Below are positions 18,646 to 27,200 of a stretch of DNA of 64,000 nt, one piece after another. The translations under genes were made by a program, and so were the position numbers. The stretch comes from Candidatus Epilinea brevis (GTDB taxonomy: Bacteria > Chloroflexota > Anaerolineae > Epilineales > Epilineaceae), in contig JADJUE010000008.1 in the NCBI GenBank assembly GCA_016710785.1, forward strand, positions 62,001 to 126,000, in the 5' to 3' direction. The notes under the pieces are model-generated. The model worked only from the letters and a program-made list of their open reading frames with translations. It did not search any database and was not told where the DNA came from. Positions within the stretch are counted from its first letter, which is position 1. Every line of letters starts with the position of its first letter.

Positions 18646-19383
18646 TCAATGCTTGAGGATCTGCGCCAGGAAGGCCTGGGTGCGGGCTTGCGTCGGATGG
18701 GTGAAGAGGTCCTCGGGCGGCCCGCTCTCGACGATGCGCCCGCCGTCCAGGAAGACCATCCGGCTGGCCACGTGGCGGGCGAAGCCCATCTCGTGGCTGA
18801 CGATGAGCATGGTCATGCCGCCGCGCGCCAGGTCCTCCATCACGTCCAGCACCTCCTTGATCATCTCCGGGTCCAGGGCCGAGGTGGGCTCGTCGAAGAG
18901 CATGATCTGCGGCCGCATGGCCAGGGCCCGGGCGATGGCCACCCGCTGCTGCTGGCCGCCGGAGAGCTGCGCCGGCCAGGCGTCGGCCTTCTCCGGGATG
19001 CCCACCCGCTCCAACAGGGCCATGGCCGCCTCCCGGGCGGCCGCCGGGCTCTCCTTCAGCACGTGCAAGGGCCCGAGGGTGATGTTGTCCAGCACATTCA
19101 GATGGGGAAAGAGGTTGAACTGCTGGAAGACCATGCCCACATCGCGGCGCAGGCGGGCGGTGTCGACGCGCGGGTCGTGCAGGGCCTGGCCCAGCACCAG
19201 CAGCTGGCCGCCATCGATGCGCTCCAGACGGTTGACGGTGCGGATGAGGGTGCTCTTGCCACTGCCGCTGGGTCCGAAGACCACCAGCACCTCCCCCGCC
19301 TGCACCTCCAGATCGATGTCCTGGAGCACATGAAGGTCCTTGAAGTGCTTCTGCACCCCTTGAAAGCTGATGATCGACGCCAA
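18646..19383 (-). CDS. glnQ: Polar amino-acid ABC transporter ATPase
   Basis: A 245-residue ATPase. It has Walker A GPSGSGKST, the Q-loop FQQFNLFPH, signature LSGGQQQR, Walker B IMLFDEPTSALDP and the switch histidine in IVSHEMGFA. It is the first gene of the operon and uses a TTG start, supported by CAGGAG seven bases upstream; no ATG lies near the family N-terminus. A 75-nt gap to the binding-protein gene has no clear terminator. The GlnQ label reflects the subfamily; the substrate may be any polar amino acid. Confidence 0.92.
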   Translation of the reverse strand: MASIISFQGVQKHFKDLHVLQDIDLEVQAGEVLVVFGPSGSGKSTLIRTVNRLERIDGGQLLVLGQALHDPRVDTARLRRDVGMVFQQFNLFPHLNVLDNITLGPLHVLKESPAAAREAAMALLERVGIPEKADAWPAQLSGGQQQRVAIARALAMRPQIMLFDEPTSALDPEMIKEVLDVMEDLARGGMTMLIVSHEMGFARHVASRMVFLDGGRIVESGPPEDLFTHPTQARTQAFLAQILKH

Positions 19384-19656
19384 GAGACCGCTCCTGATCT
19401 GCCTCGCCCCTTCCGGACGGCGGGCGACCGGCGGGAGTATATCGCGAAGCGGCCGGGGATGGGGCTTCCCGCTGCCCGGCCCTGTCCGCCGGAACCGTCC
19501 GCCGGATCCGTCCGCGGGGCCAAGGATGGAAGCAACAGCTTGTTTACACTTCGGTCAAGCATCCATGACCTTCGGCCCTTATGCTTCGATCATCGCCCCA
19601 TCGCTGCCGCCCCCGATCCTACCAATTCGTGGGCGGCGAATGAAAGGTATCGGACC

Positions 19657-20379
19657 ATGAAACGCCATCGCAAGCAGTTCCTCCTCGCCGGGGCCGCGGC
19701 CCTGATCCTGGCCGCCGGCGTCGGACTGGCCGGCCGGGCCTCCGCGCATGGGCCCATGGGCGGCGGTCATGGCGGCTTCGGCCGCGGCTTCCTCGAACCG
19801 GGCGGCCTCAAGGGGGCGCATGACCAGGCCCTGGCCGCGGCTCTGGGCGTCTCTGTCGACAAGCTGACGGCTGCCCAGGAGAAGGTCGCCTCCGAGCGAC
19901 TGGGCCAGGCGGTCAAGGACGGCAGGCTCACCCAGGAGCAGGCCGACTTGATGACCGCCGGCCGCAAGCTGGCCGGCAGTATCGACCGCCAGGCCATCGC
20001 CGCCGAAGTGCTGGGCCTGAGCAAGGCGGACCTCGAGAAGGCCCTGAAGGAAGGCAAGACCTTGAAGGAACTGGCCGCGGACGCCAAGTTGGACGGCAGC
20101 GCCTTGCGCGAGAAGATGCAGACGGCCATGAAGGCCGCCGTGGCGGACGCCGTCAAGGCCGGCACCATCACCCAGGCGCAGGCCGACGCTTTGCAGACGG
20201 CCGGCGCCAAGATGGGCGGTGGCCGTCTGGGCCGCTTCGGGCACGGAGGCGGCGCGGGGCACAGGCGCGGCTTCGGCCGCGGCGCGGTCCCCGGCCCGGA
20301 TGACGGCCCGGCAACCGACGGTGGCCCGGACGATGCCTCGTTCGCCCCTGGCCAGGGCTTCATGGGCGGCGATCTCTAA
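19657..20379 (+). CDS. Secreted helical protein with Gly/His-rich ends
   Basis: A 240-residue protein with a Sec signal peptide ending near GRASA. The mature start HGPMGGGHGGFGRGF is Gly/His-rich. The helical core repeats a two-helix unit: LGVSVDKLTAAQEKV, LGQAVKDGRLTQEQADLM, and later AVKAGTITQAQADAL. These resemble DUF2680/YckD-like segments of other secreted proteins. The C-terminus is again Gly/Arg/His-rich and then acidic. Metal binding by the His-rich parts is possible but not shown. The gene is alone and ends in a strong terminator. The ~270 bp upstream hold a TTTACACT box but no convincing -35. Confidence 0.65.
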   Translation: MKRHRKQFLLAGAAALILAAGVGLAGRASAHGPMGGGHGGFGRGFLEPGGLKGAHDQALAAALGVSVDKLTAAQEKVASERLGQAVKDGRLTQEQADLMTAGRKLAGSIDRQAIAAEVLGLSKADLEKALKEGKTLKELAADAKLDGSALREKMQTAMKAAVADAVKAGTITQAQADALQTAGAKMGGGRLGRFGHGGGAGHRRGFGRGAVPGPDDGPATDGGPDDASFAPGQGFMGGDL

Positions 20380-20424
20380 CCGACAAGCCGCCGGACGCAT
20401 TCAAGCGCATACGAATGGAGCTTA

Positions 20425-20461
20425 CGGGGAGGGGCCCTGAAGTGGCCCCTCCCCGCTTGTT
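20425..20461 (+). terminator. Rho-independent terminator
   Basis: CGGGGAGGGGCC (20425-20436) pairs with GGCCCCTCCCCG (20444-20455), a seven-base loop, and the tail CTTGTT. It separates the secreted helical protein from the CotH-type gene. Confidence 0.8.
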
Positions 20462-20512
20462 ATGGCCGGCAGCCAGCCGCGCCGGGCCTCCAGCCCCGAA
20501 GGAGCGAAGACC

Positions 20513-22903
20513 ATGCGACTGCGCGCCAGCGCCTTACCCGCCGCCCTGCTGTTGAGCCTGGCCCTGGGCAGTCTGCCCGCCATCCGTCCCATCGACGCCC
20601 AAGGGGCGCCGGCCGAGGCGGACGCCGCCGGAGCCGCCCGGCGCGGCGCCGCCCATGCGGACGCCCGGACCCAGGATCCGCCCGCCGATCCCGCCCTCTA
20701 CGACGACTCGGTGGTGCGGGAGATCGCCTTCACCTTCGAGCAGGCGGACTGGCTGGCGCATCTGCAGGCCAACGGCTGCGCGCGAGGCGGACCGGGCGGC
20801 GGCACCAGCGTCGCGGCCAAGGACGTGCCGGTGACCATGGCGGTGGACGGCACGACGCTGGAGCAGGTGGGCATCCGCTGCAAGGGCAACTCCTCCCTGG
20901 GCATCAGCGGCCCCAAGAAGCCCTTCAACATCACCACCGATTCCTTCGTGGCCGGGCAGGACCTGTGGGGCTTCGATGTGATGAACCTCAACAACAACTG
21001 GAACGACCCGTCGCTGCTGCGCGACGCCATCGGCCTGAAGCTGCTGGGCGACTACATGCCCATCTCCCGCTTCACTTTCGCCAAGGTGACGATCAACGGC
21101 ACCTATATCGGCCTCTACAGCATGGTGGAGCAGATCAACGGCGAATGGGCCGACCACTGGTACCAGGACAACGGCCTGACCATCCGCGGCGACTCGCCGG
21201 TGCGCATCACCTTCGACTCCTCGACACTCAACTGGAAGGGCGAGGATCTGGCCCCCTACAAGCAGGGCTACGAGGTCAAGGGCAAGGACGCCGGCAGCGA
21301 TGACGGCTACATCCAGCTGCGCGAACTGACCCGCGCCCTGGACGCCCCGGTGTCCGCCGGCGGGCTGGCGGACGCCGACCTGGCCACCGGCATCCGCGAG
21401 AAGCTCAACGTGGACAGCGCGCTGTGGCATATCGCGGGCACCAACATCCTGGCCCATTACGACAGCTACTACGTGGGCAAGAACCATTACCTCTTCGCCC
21501 CTTCCCGGGATCCGCGCTTCGACATCATCATCTGGGACCTGGGCCTGGCCTTCGGCACCTTCGGCCTCCGCAGCGGCGCCGGCGGTCCCGGCGGGGGCGG
21601 CGGCCCCGCCGCGGCGCTGGTCGATCCCTTTGTCCAGGCTGACGCCGCCAACCGACCGCTCATCCGCCGCCTCCTGGCCGTGCCCGAGTTCCGCGCTGAT
21701 TACCTGGCGCATTACCGCGCCCTGCTGCACGAGCGCTTCACCGAGGATTGGATCACCGAGGTGGGCCAGAGCTACCAGGACCTGATCCGCGCCGCCGCGC
21801 AGGAGGAGGTCGCCGCGCAGGGCAAGATCTCCGGCAGCTTCACCTTCGCGCAGTTCCTGGCCAACCTGCGCGACCCCATCTCCGGCGGCGGGGGCGGAGG
21901 AGGAGGCGGTGGCGGCCGAGGCATGAGCGCGCCGGGCATCCTCGCCCTGACCAAGGAGCGCCGCGCGTACCTGCTGGCCCGCGACGACATGAAGCTGCCG
22001 CAGCTCGCGCTCAGCGACCGCAACCTGAGCCCCGCCGCTCCCAAGGCCGACGATGCGGTGACCGTCCGCCTGCGTTTCAGCGGCGCGGATGCCGCCGCGA
22101 TGCAGAGCGTGCAGCTGCGCTACCGCGTGAGCGGCAGGCCGGAGCAGACCCTGGCCATGGTCCAGGAAGGGGGGGATTGGACGGCGGTCATCCCCGGCCA
22201 GCGGGCCGGCAAGACCGTCACCTGGTTCCTGCGCACGGCCATCGCCGACGGCCGCGTCACCTTCTTCCCCTCCGCCAACTACACCCAGCCCTACCATTAC
22301 CAGGTAGCCGCCGTCGCGCTGCCGGATGCCCTGGACGGCGACCTGTTGCTCAACGAGCTGATGGCCGAGAACACCGTCACCGTCGCTGACGAATCCGGGA
22401 TCTTCGAGGATTGGCTGGAGCTCTACAACCGCGGCGACCGACCGCTGTCGCTGGCCGGACTCCACCTCTCCGACGACCCCCTGGATCCCTGGACCTTCGC
22501 CTTGCCCGACCGCCAGCTGGCCCCCGGCGAGCACCTGCTCGTGTGGCTGGACGGCGACGTGGCCGAAGGGCCCTTGCATGCCCCCTTCCGCCTCGACCGG
22601 AAGGGCGAGACCCTGACCCTCAGCAGCCGCACCAACATCCTGGACCGCGTCGCCTTCGGACCCTTGGGCGCGGACCAGAGCTTCGGCCGGCGCAGCTCCG
22701 GCGCCACGGACTGGCTGACCTGCGGACAGGCCTCGCCCGGCGCGGCCAACCACTGCGACGGCCTGCCGGCCCCCACCGCCGAGCCCACGGCCACCGGCCA
22801 GGCGCCCAGCGCGACGCCAAGGGCCTCCGCCACACCCACCCCAATGCCCACCCAGCCGGCCGAAGCCATGCCCATGATCTACCTGCCGTCCGCCGGGCGC
22901 TGA
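20513..22903 (+). CDS. Secreted CotH kinase-family protein with lamin-tail domain
   Basis: A 796-residue protein with AAGGAG nine bases before ATG 20513 and a Sec signal peptide. Residues ~60-430 are a CotH-type kinase domain: GIRCKGNSSLG, INGTYIGLYSMVEQING, LAHYDSYYVGKNHY and IIWDLGLAFG (metal-binding Asp). CotH proteins phosphorylate spore-coat or other secreted proteins. A poly-Gly stretch (~residue 463-474) follows. Near 610-740 is a lamin-tail domain (LLLNELMAENTVTV, EDWLELYNRGD). A Thr/Pro/Ala-rich linker ends in MIYLPSAGR, a C-terminus typical of Chloroflexota surface proteins. Probably displayed on or released from the envelope. Confidence 0.87.
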   Translation: MRLRASALPAALLLSLALGSLPAIRPIDAQGAPAEADAAGAARRGAAHADARTQDPPADPALYDDSVVREIAFTFEQADWLAHLQANGCARGGPGGGTSVAAKDVPVTMAVDGTTLEQVGIRCKGNSSLGISGPKKPFNITTDSFVAGQDLWGFDVMNLNNNWNDPSLLRDAIGLKLLGDYMPISRFTFAKVTINGTYIGLYSMVEQINGEWADHWYQDNGLTIRGDSPVRITFDSSTLNWKGEDLAPYKQGYEVKGKDAGSDDGYIQLRELTRALDAPVSAGGLADADLATGIREKLNVDSALWHIAGTNILAHYDSYYVGKNHYLFAPSRDPRFDIIIWDLGLAFGTFGLRSGAGGPGGGGGPAAALVDPFVQADAANRPLIRRLLAVPEFRADYLAHYRALLHERFTEDWITEVGQSYQDLIRAAAQEEVAAQGKISGSFTFAQFLANLRDPISGGGGGGGGGGGRGMSAPGILALTKERRAYLLARDDMKLPQLALSDRNLSPAAPKADDAVTVRLRFSGADAAAMQSVQLRYRVSGRPEQTLAMVQEGGDWTAVIPGQRAGKTVTWFLRTAIADGRVTFFPSANYTQPYHYQVAAVALPDALDGDLLLNELMAENTVTVADESGIFEDWLELYNRGDRPLSLAGLHLSDDPLDPWTFALPDRQLAPGEHLLVWLDGDVAEGPLHAPFRLDRKGETLTLSSRTNILDRVAFGPLGADQSFGRRSSGATDWLTCGQASPGAANHCDGLPAPTAEPTATGQAPSATPRASATPTPMPTQPAEAMPMIYLPSAGR

Positions 22904-22959
22904 CCTTGGCGGTGGCAGAGGGTCCGGTTCCGCAAGCTGCCCGCGACCGCCCGGTTCGC

Positions 22960-23595
22960 TCAGGCCCGGCTGGGAACCAGCCTCTCGCGCCACCAGAAGC
23001 GCATGCGCCGGAGGCTGTGCCAGATGAAGGCGGCCGTGATCAACCCCGTGATTCCCGTCAGGGCGATCAGGATGCGTACCAGCCAGGGGTTGTCAGGCAC
23101 CACCTGGATCGCCAGTTCGGCCTGATGCACGGCGCCCTGGGGGTCGGTGACGAAGACCCGCACCTGATACGGTCCCACCTCGCGCAGGTCGGCCACCGCC
23201 AGGTGCAAGGCTTCGCGGCGGTTGCGCTCGGAGAGCGACTCCACGGGTGCGGCGGGCAGATCCAAGGGCGGATCGGAATGGTGGACGCCATCGTACTGGA
23301 CCTGGAAGCGCACCGTCGCATCCTTCACCGCCACATCGTCGGTGGGGTCGGTGATCAGGGCTTCCAGCAAGATCTGCCCCGGTCGCAGCACAGACGGTCC
23401 GGTCCAGACGCTGAGCCGGTAGTCGCCGACCACGGCCCGATCCAGCTGCAGAACATGCTCACCGCCATGGGCCTGCACCGGGCGCGGGGCGAGCAGAACG
23501 AGCAGAACGAGCAGGCCCAGCGGCAGGGTGCGCCGGTGCCCGCCGGGAGGGGCGAACAGCAAGCTGAGGTGGTGTGCGGCGAAGGTTCGATGCAT
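22960..23595 (-). CDS. FixH/YtkA-like secreted protein with C-terminal membrane anchor
   Basis: A 211-residue protein. I chose ATG 23595, at the signal peptide, instead of an ATG 162 nt upstream that would run into the divergent gene's promoter. The mature part starts HGGEHVLQLD and carries a ~120-residue beta-sandwich (GDYRLSVWTGPSVLRPGQ...GPYQVRVFVTDPQG) like FixH, YtkA or CopC-type domains. One membrane helix (~170-192) precedes a basic tail. Such domains often occur in copper or cytochrome-oxidase assembly loci. It is divergent from a His-rich membrane protein, which may be its functional partner. Confidence 0.65.
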   Translation of the reverse strand: MHRTFAAHHLSLLFAPPGGHRRTLPLGLLVLLVLLAPRPVQAHGGEHVLQLDRAVVGDYRLSVWTGPSVLRPGQILLEALITDPTDDVAVKDATVRFQVQYDGVHHSDPPLDLPAAPVESLSERNRREALHLAVADLREVGPYQVRVFVTDPQGAVHQAELAIQVVPDNPWLVRILIALTGITGLITAAFIWHSLRRMRFWWRERLVPSRA

Positions 23596-23704
23596 GGGCC
23601 GGCAATTATGGAGGCCGCACCTGCGCCGGTCCAGTCGCGGTTCCCCGCTCGCGCGCGGCGAGGCATAAGGGTTAACCCCCTTGTCAGGCTCCGGTGAACC
23701 CCCG

Positions 23705-23733
23705 TTGCCACGTCCCGGTGGGCGGGCTAAGCT
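23705..23733 (+). promoter_or_regulatory. Candidate sigma-70 promoter for the His-rich membrane protein
   Basis: TTGCCA (23705-23710), a 17-bp spacer and TAAGCT (23728-23733), 48 bp before the start codon at 23781. Confidence 0.4.
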
Positions 23734-23780
23734 ACCCGGGTTCTCTGAAGCCATCATTTTCTTCTAGCCAGGAGTCTGCC

Positions 23781-24377
23781 ATGACGACCATGACCCAAAC
23801 CCAGCCCGCCCGAAGCGAGTCGCTGCTCGACCGCCTCAACGGTCGCTTGCATGAACCGGCCCTCTGGGCCTACGCCGCCATCGTGCTCTTCCATTGGGTG
23901 GAGCATCTGACCCAGGCGTACCAGATCTGGGTGCTGAAGTGGCCGCGGGGGCAGTCTCTGGGCTTCCTCGGGCTGTGGCAGCCCTGGCTGGTCTCCACCG
24001 AGATCATGCACTTCGCCTACGCGCTCTTCATGTTGGTGGGGCTGATCGTCCTGCGCCCCGGCTTCCTGGGTCGCGCCCGCTTCTGGTGGACTTTGAGCCT
24101 GGCCATTCAGGGCTGGCATTTCGTGGAGCATTCGATCCTGCAGTTGCAGGCCATCGTCGGCCATCCCTTCTTCGGAGCCCAGGGCCCCACCAGCATCGGC
24201 CAACTCTGGTTCCCGCGCCCGGAGCTGCACCTCTTCTACAACGCCGTCGTCTTCCTGCCGATGGTCATCGCCATGGTCCTGCACATGTACCCGCCGGCGG
24301 ACGAGCGGCATCTGGCGGGCGGCTGCAGCTGTGCCCGCGTCCCCGTCCCCACGGGCAAGGCTTCGGCCGCGGACTGA
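23781..24377 (+). CDS. His-rich polytopic membrane protein
   Basis: A 198-residue membrane protein with CCAGGAG before ATG 23781 and four hydrophobic helices. Histidines lie in or near the helices: LFHWVEHLTQAYQ, TEIMHFAYALFM, QGWHFVEHSI and PELHLFYNAVVF, the last followed by LHMYPPADE. Repeated HxxxH patterns within membrane helices suggest heme or metal binding. Family not recognised. The C-terminal CSCARVPVPTG is short and soluble. It diverges from the FixH-like gene. The strong hairpin at 24448 lies downstream. Confidence 0.62.
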   Translation: MTTMTQTQPARSESLLDRLNGRLHEPALWAYAAIVLFHWVEHLTQAYQIWVLKWPRGQSLGFLGLWQPWLVSTEIMHFAYALFMLVGLIVLRPGFLGRARFWWTLSLAIQGWHFVEHSILQLQAIVGHPFFGAQGPTSIGQLWFPRPELHLFYNAVVFLPMVIAMVLHMYPPADERHLAGGCSCARVPVPTGKASAAD

Positions 24378-24447
24378 CCGGGGCGCGCTGGGAGCGAGAT
24401 TGCTGCAGCTGACGCTTTACCCAGAACGAGTACCTTCCTTCAGGAAT

Positions 24448-24482
24448 GCGAGGGCGGCGACCGCAGCGGTCGCCGCCCTCGC
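24448..24482. terminator. 16-bp perfect hairpin
   Basis: GCGAGGGCGGCGACCG pairs with CGGTCGCCGCCCTCGC across a three-base loop. There is no T-run, so it may be a weak terminator or an RNA-stabilising hairpin after the His-rich membrane protein. Confidence 0.6.
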
Positions 24483-24579
24483 TGCTATCCTCAGGCCGGT
24501 CGGCCGCGTTTGGATGCGTGGCCGGAAGACGCTTCCGACGGCGGGAGGCGCCCGCGGCCGCCAGGAAGGCGAGGCGGAC

Positions 24580-26340
24580 ATGGAGCAACGACGGCGATCC
24601 GGGCGGGTCCTGGGGCTGACGGCGGTCATCGGCCTGGGCTTGGCCCTGCCGCTAGCCGACCGCCTCGCGCCCACGACGCTGGTGCAGGCCACCAGCTGCC
24701 GGATCGGCACGGACAAGCAGGCCGCGCCGGCCGTCCTGCCCCTGGGCCAGGCCGTGACGGTCACCCTCACCGTCACCGGCGCCTGCCCGGAAGCGATCGG
24801 CCTGGCTGACGTGGCCCTGGTCATCGACCGCTCGCTGAGCATGCGGGATCCGGATACCGATGGCCGGCAGACCAAGATCCAGGGCGCCCAGGCCGCCGCC
24901 CGCGCCTTCGTCGATGCGGTGGACCCCAGTCTCGTCCGGGTGGGCTTGATCCTGTTCGACAGCCGACCGTTGACGGCGCAGCCGCTGACCAGCGATCATC
25001 GGGCCCTTATCGAGGCCATCGACGGCATTCAGCTCGCTCTCGGCACCAACCTGGTAGACGCCCTGGACGCCGGACGGCTGATGCTTGAAAACGGTGGCCG
25101 CCCGGGAGCGCGGCGGGTCATCGTCTTCATGACCGATGGCAAACATTCCGGCCGCAACCCGCCCATCGAGCGCATCGACACCGTCATCCCCTTGGTGCGC
25201 GCCGCGGGCATCAGCACCTGGGCCATCGGCTTCGGACGACCCGAGGAACTGGACGAGGGCGTCTTGCGGCGCATCGCCGACGACGCGGATCATTATTTCA
25301 GCAGCCCCAGCGGACAGGCCTTGGAGGCCATCTACCGCGGCATCGCCGGACGCATCTCGGCCGTCCTCCTGCTGCGCAGGGCCCGCGTGACCGACCTCCT
25401 GCCCCCCGACATGGCTTATGTACCGGACAGCGCCCGGCCACCCGCCGTCTGGGACGCGGCGACCCGCAGCCTCACCTGGAACCTGGACGCCGTGCCCTTG
25501 ACCGGCGTCACCCTGCAGTTCCGGGTGATCCCGCAGATCGCGGGTCAGCGGCCGACCAACGTGAGCGCGGGCGTCACCTATCGCGACGGTCTGGACCAGG
25601 ACGGTGAGTCCACCTTTCCCCTGCCCTCCGTCCTCGTCCTGCCCCCCACCGCCACACCCACGCCCACGGCGACGACAACCCCGACGGCGACGCCGACCGC
25701 CACGCCCACGAGCACGGCCACACCCACGGCCACCGACACCCCCCATCCCGTCTTCCTGCCCCGGATCCTCCGCCAGACCTGCCCGCAGCGGCGGCTGGAG
25801 GTGGTGCTGGTGCTGGATGCCTCGGCCAGCATGCAGGCGCCGGCGGAGGGTGGCGGCAGCAAGTTGGCGGCGGCCGTGGCGGCGGCGCGCGGCCTGGTGG
25901 GCACCCTGCGCTTCCCGGACGACCGGGCGGCGATCGTCGGATTCCACCATCTGGGCAGCATCGTCCAACCGCTTTCGGCCAGCCGGGCGGCCGTGGACGC
26001 GGCTCTGGAGCGGCTGGCGAGCGGCAACGGCACGCGCATCGACCTGGGCCTGCAACAGGCGGCCGTCGCCCTCGCCGAGCGGCGCTCGGGCGCCCGGCCG
26101 GCGGTGATCCTGCTCACCGACGGCCGCCAGGACGACGGGCGGATCGCTGCGGTGCTGGCCGCCGCCGACCGGGTGACGGCCACCGGAGCCACCATCTACG
26201 CCATCGGCCTGGGCGCCGACGTGGACGCGCCGCTGCTGGCCCTGGTGGCAGGCCGGGCCGGTCGGGCCTACCTGGCGCCGAGCGCCGCCGACCTGACCCG
26301 CGTCTATCGGGACATCGCCGGGGTGCTGCCCTGCGAATGA
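24580..26340 (+). CDS. Secreted protein with two von Willebrand A domains
   Basis: A 586-residue protein. ATG 24580 begins a Sec signal peptide (LGLTAVIGLGLALPLADRL). The first vWA domain (~80-260) has the metal-ion site DRSLSMRD and a MTDGKHSG strand. A beta-rich segment (LLPPDMAYVP..., ~270-345) resembles DUF11-like/aerolysin-style surface modules. A Thr/Pro linker (~350-385) ends in HPVFLPRIL, normally the very C-terminus of Chloroflexota surface proteins. A second vWA domain then follows (~410-575) with DASASMQAP and LTDGRQDDG. The layout therefore looks like an old C-terminus with an extra adhesion domain appended. Ligand unknown. Confidence 0.82.
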   Translation: MEQRRRSGRVLGLTAVIGLGLALPLADRLAPTTLVQATSCRIGTDKQAAPAVLPLGQAVTVTLTVTGACPEAIGLADVALVIDRSLSMRDPDTDGRQTKIQGAQAAARAFVDAVDPSLVRVGLILFDSRPLTAQPLTSDHRALIEAIDGIQLALGTNLVDALDAGRLMLENGGRPGARRVIVFMTDGKHSGRNPPIERIDTVIPLVRAAGISTWAIGFGRPEELDEGVLRRIADDADHYFSSPSGQALEAIYRGIAGRISAVLLLRRARVTDLLPPDMAYVPDSARPPAVWDAATRSLTWNLDAVPLTGVTLQFRVIPQIAGQRPTNVSAGVTYRDGLDQDGESTFPLPSVLVLPPTATPTPTATTTPTATPTATPTSTATPTATDTPHPVFLPRILRQTCPQRRLEVVLVLDASASMQAPAEGGGSKLAAAVAAARGLVGTLRFPDDRAAIVGFHHLGSIVQPLSASRAAVDAALERLASGNGTRIDLGLQQAAVALAERRSGARPAVILLTDGRQDDGRIAAVLAAADRVTATGATIYAIGLGADVDAPLLALVAGRAGRAYLAPSAADLTRVYRDIAGVLPCE

Positions 26341-26396
26341 CCTGCGGATCCTGAACGGCGAACCGCTGGCGTTTGATGCCACGGCACCGAAGCCTG

Positions 26397-26426
26397 TTGA
26401 CTTGCTTGGGCCCCCCACGGCATAAT
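26397..26426 (+). promoter_or_regulatory. Sigma-70-type promoter of pssA
   Basis: TTGACT (26397-26402), an 18-bp spacer and CATAAT (26421-26426), 73 bp before the pssA start. It is one of the best housekeeping-type promoters in the window. Confidence 0.55.
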
Positions 26427-26498
26427 CCGCGGTCATGCGGCCCGCAGGGGCCAGGCGGCAGGCAGACCCTGTTGTGAACAAGGACGGTGGATTCAGCC

Positions 26499-27200
26499 AT
26501 GAGCAAGCACAAGCAGCACCGTTTTCACTTCATCATCGTCAACTGCGTGACCGGTATCAACCTTGTCCTCGGTCTCCTATCGGTGATCGCCGTGGCCAAC
26601 GATCAGCTGACCCTGGCGGCGGGTCTGTTGCTCAGCTGCGCCGTGGTCGACGGCTTGGACGGGCCCCTGGCGCGGCGCTGGGATGTCTCATCCGACTTCG
26701 GCGCCCAGTTCGATTCGCTGGCGGACATGACGTCCTTCATCGTCGCCGGCGGTGCCCTGGCCTATTTCTGGGCGGATCCGGCCGAGACCAGCATCCCCGT
26801 CTTCGCCGCCGCCGTGGCCGCGGGCGCCTACGTCCTGGCCGGCGCCATCCGCCTGGCGCGCTACAACACGACCCCCAGCCGGCCCGGCTACTTCCAGGGC
26901 ATGCCCACCACCGTCGTCTCGTCCATCGTGGCCATCACCCTGTTGACCCACAAAGACCTGCAGGGCTACGGCGTCGTGCTGCTGGTCCTCCTGCTGTCGG
27001 CGCTCATGGTCAGCGTCTTCCCCTACCCGCGCTTGTCGGCCTTCCTGCCGCGCCTGCCGCGTTGGGTCTACCTGCTGCTTCTGGCCGCCACCCTCGCCTC
27101 AGACCACCGCTTCCAGATCGTATGGGTGGGCACCCTGCTGTATCTCGCCTCGGGCCCCATCATCTCGGTGCGCTATCGGCTCGCTTCGCGATCGCGGTGA
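26499..27200 (+). CDS. pssA: CDP-diacylglycerol-serine O-phosphatidyltransferase
   Basis: A 233-residue membrane enzyme that makes phosphatidylserine from CDP-diacylglycerol and serine. The CDP-alcohol phosphotransferase motif DGLDGPLARR...G...D...D is complete (residues ~52-80), and six to seven membrane helices follow the expected pattern. I chose ATG 26499 over a GTG four codons earlier. Its 3' end overlaps by 41 nt the 3' end of the convergent decarboxylase fusion, which carries out the next steps of the pathway. Confidence 0.9.
   Translation: MSKHKQHRFHFIIVNCVTGINLVLGLLSVIAVANDQLTLAAGLLLSCAVVDGLDGPLARRWDVSSDFGAQFDSLADMTSFIVAGGALAYFWADPAETSIPVFAAAVAAGAYVLAGAIRLARYNTTPSRPGYFQGMPTTVVSSIVAITLLTHKDLQGYGVVLLVLLLSALMVSVFPYPRLSAFLPRLPRWVYLLLLAATLASDHRFQIVWVGTLLYLASGPIISVRYRLASRSR

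Noticed and set aside
20534..22993. 819-residue ORF on the minus strand
   Set aside because: Shadow of the CotH-type gene; no signal, motif or ribosome site of its own.
25648..25740. Thr/Pro-coding repeat as a mobile or regulatory element
   Set aside because: It is a low-complexity protein linker (ACC/CCC/GCC codons), normal for surface proteins of this kind.
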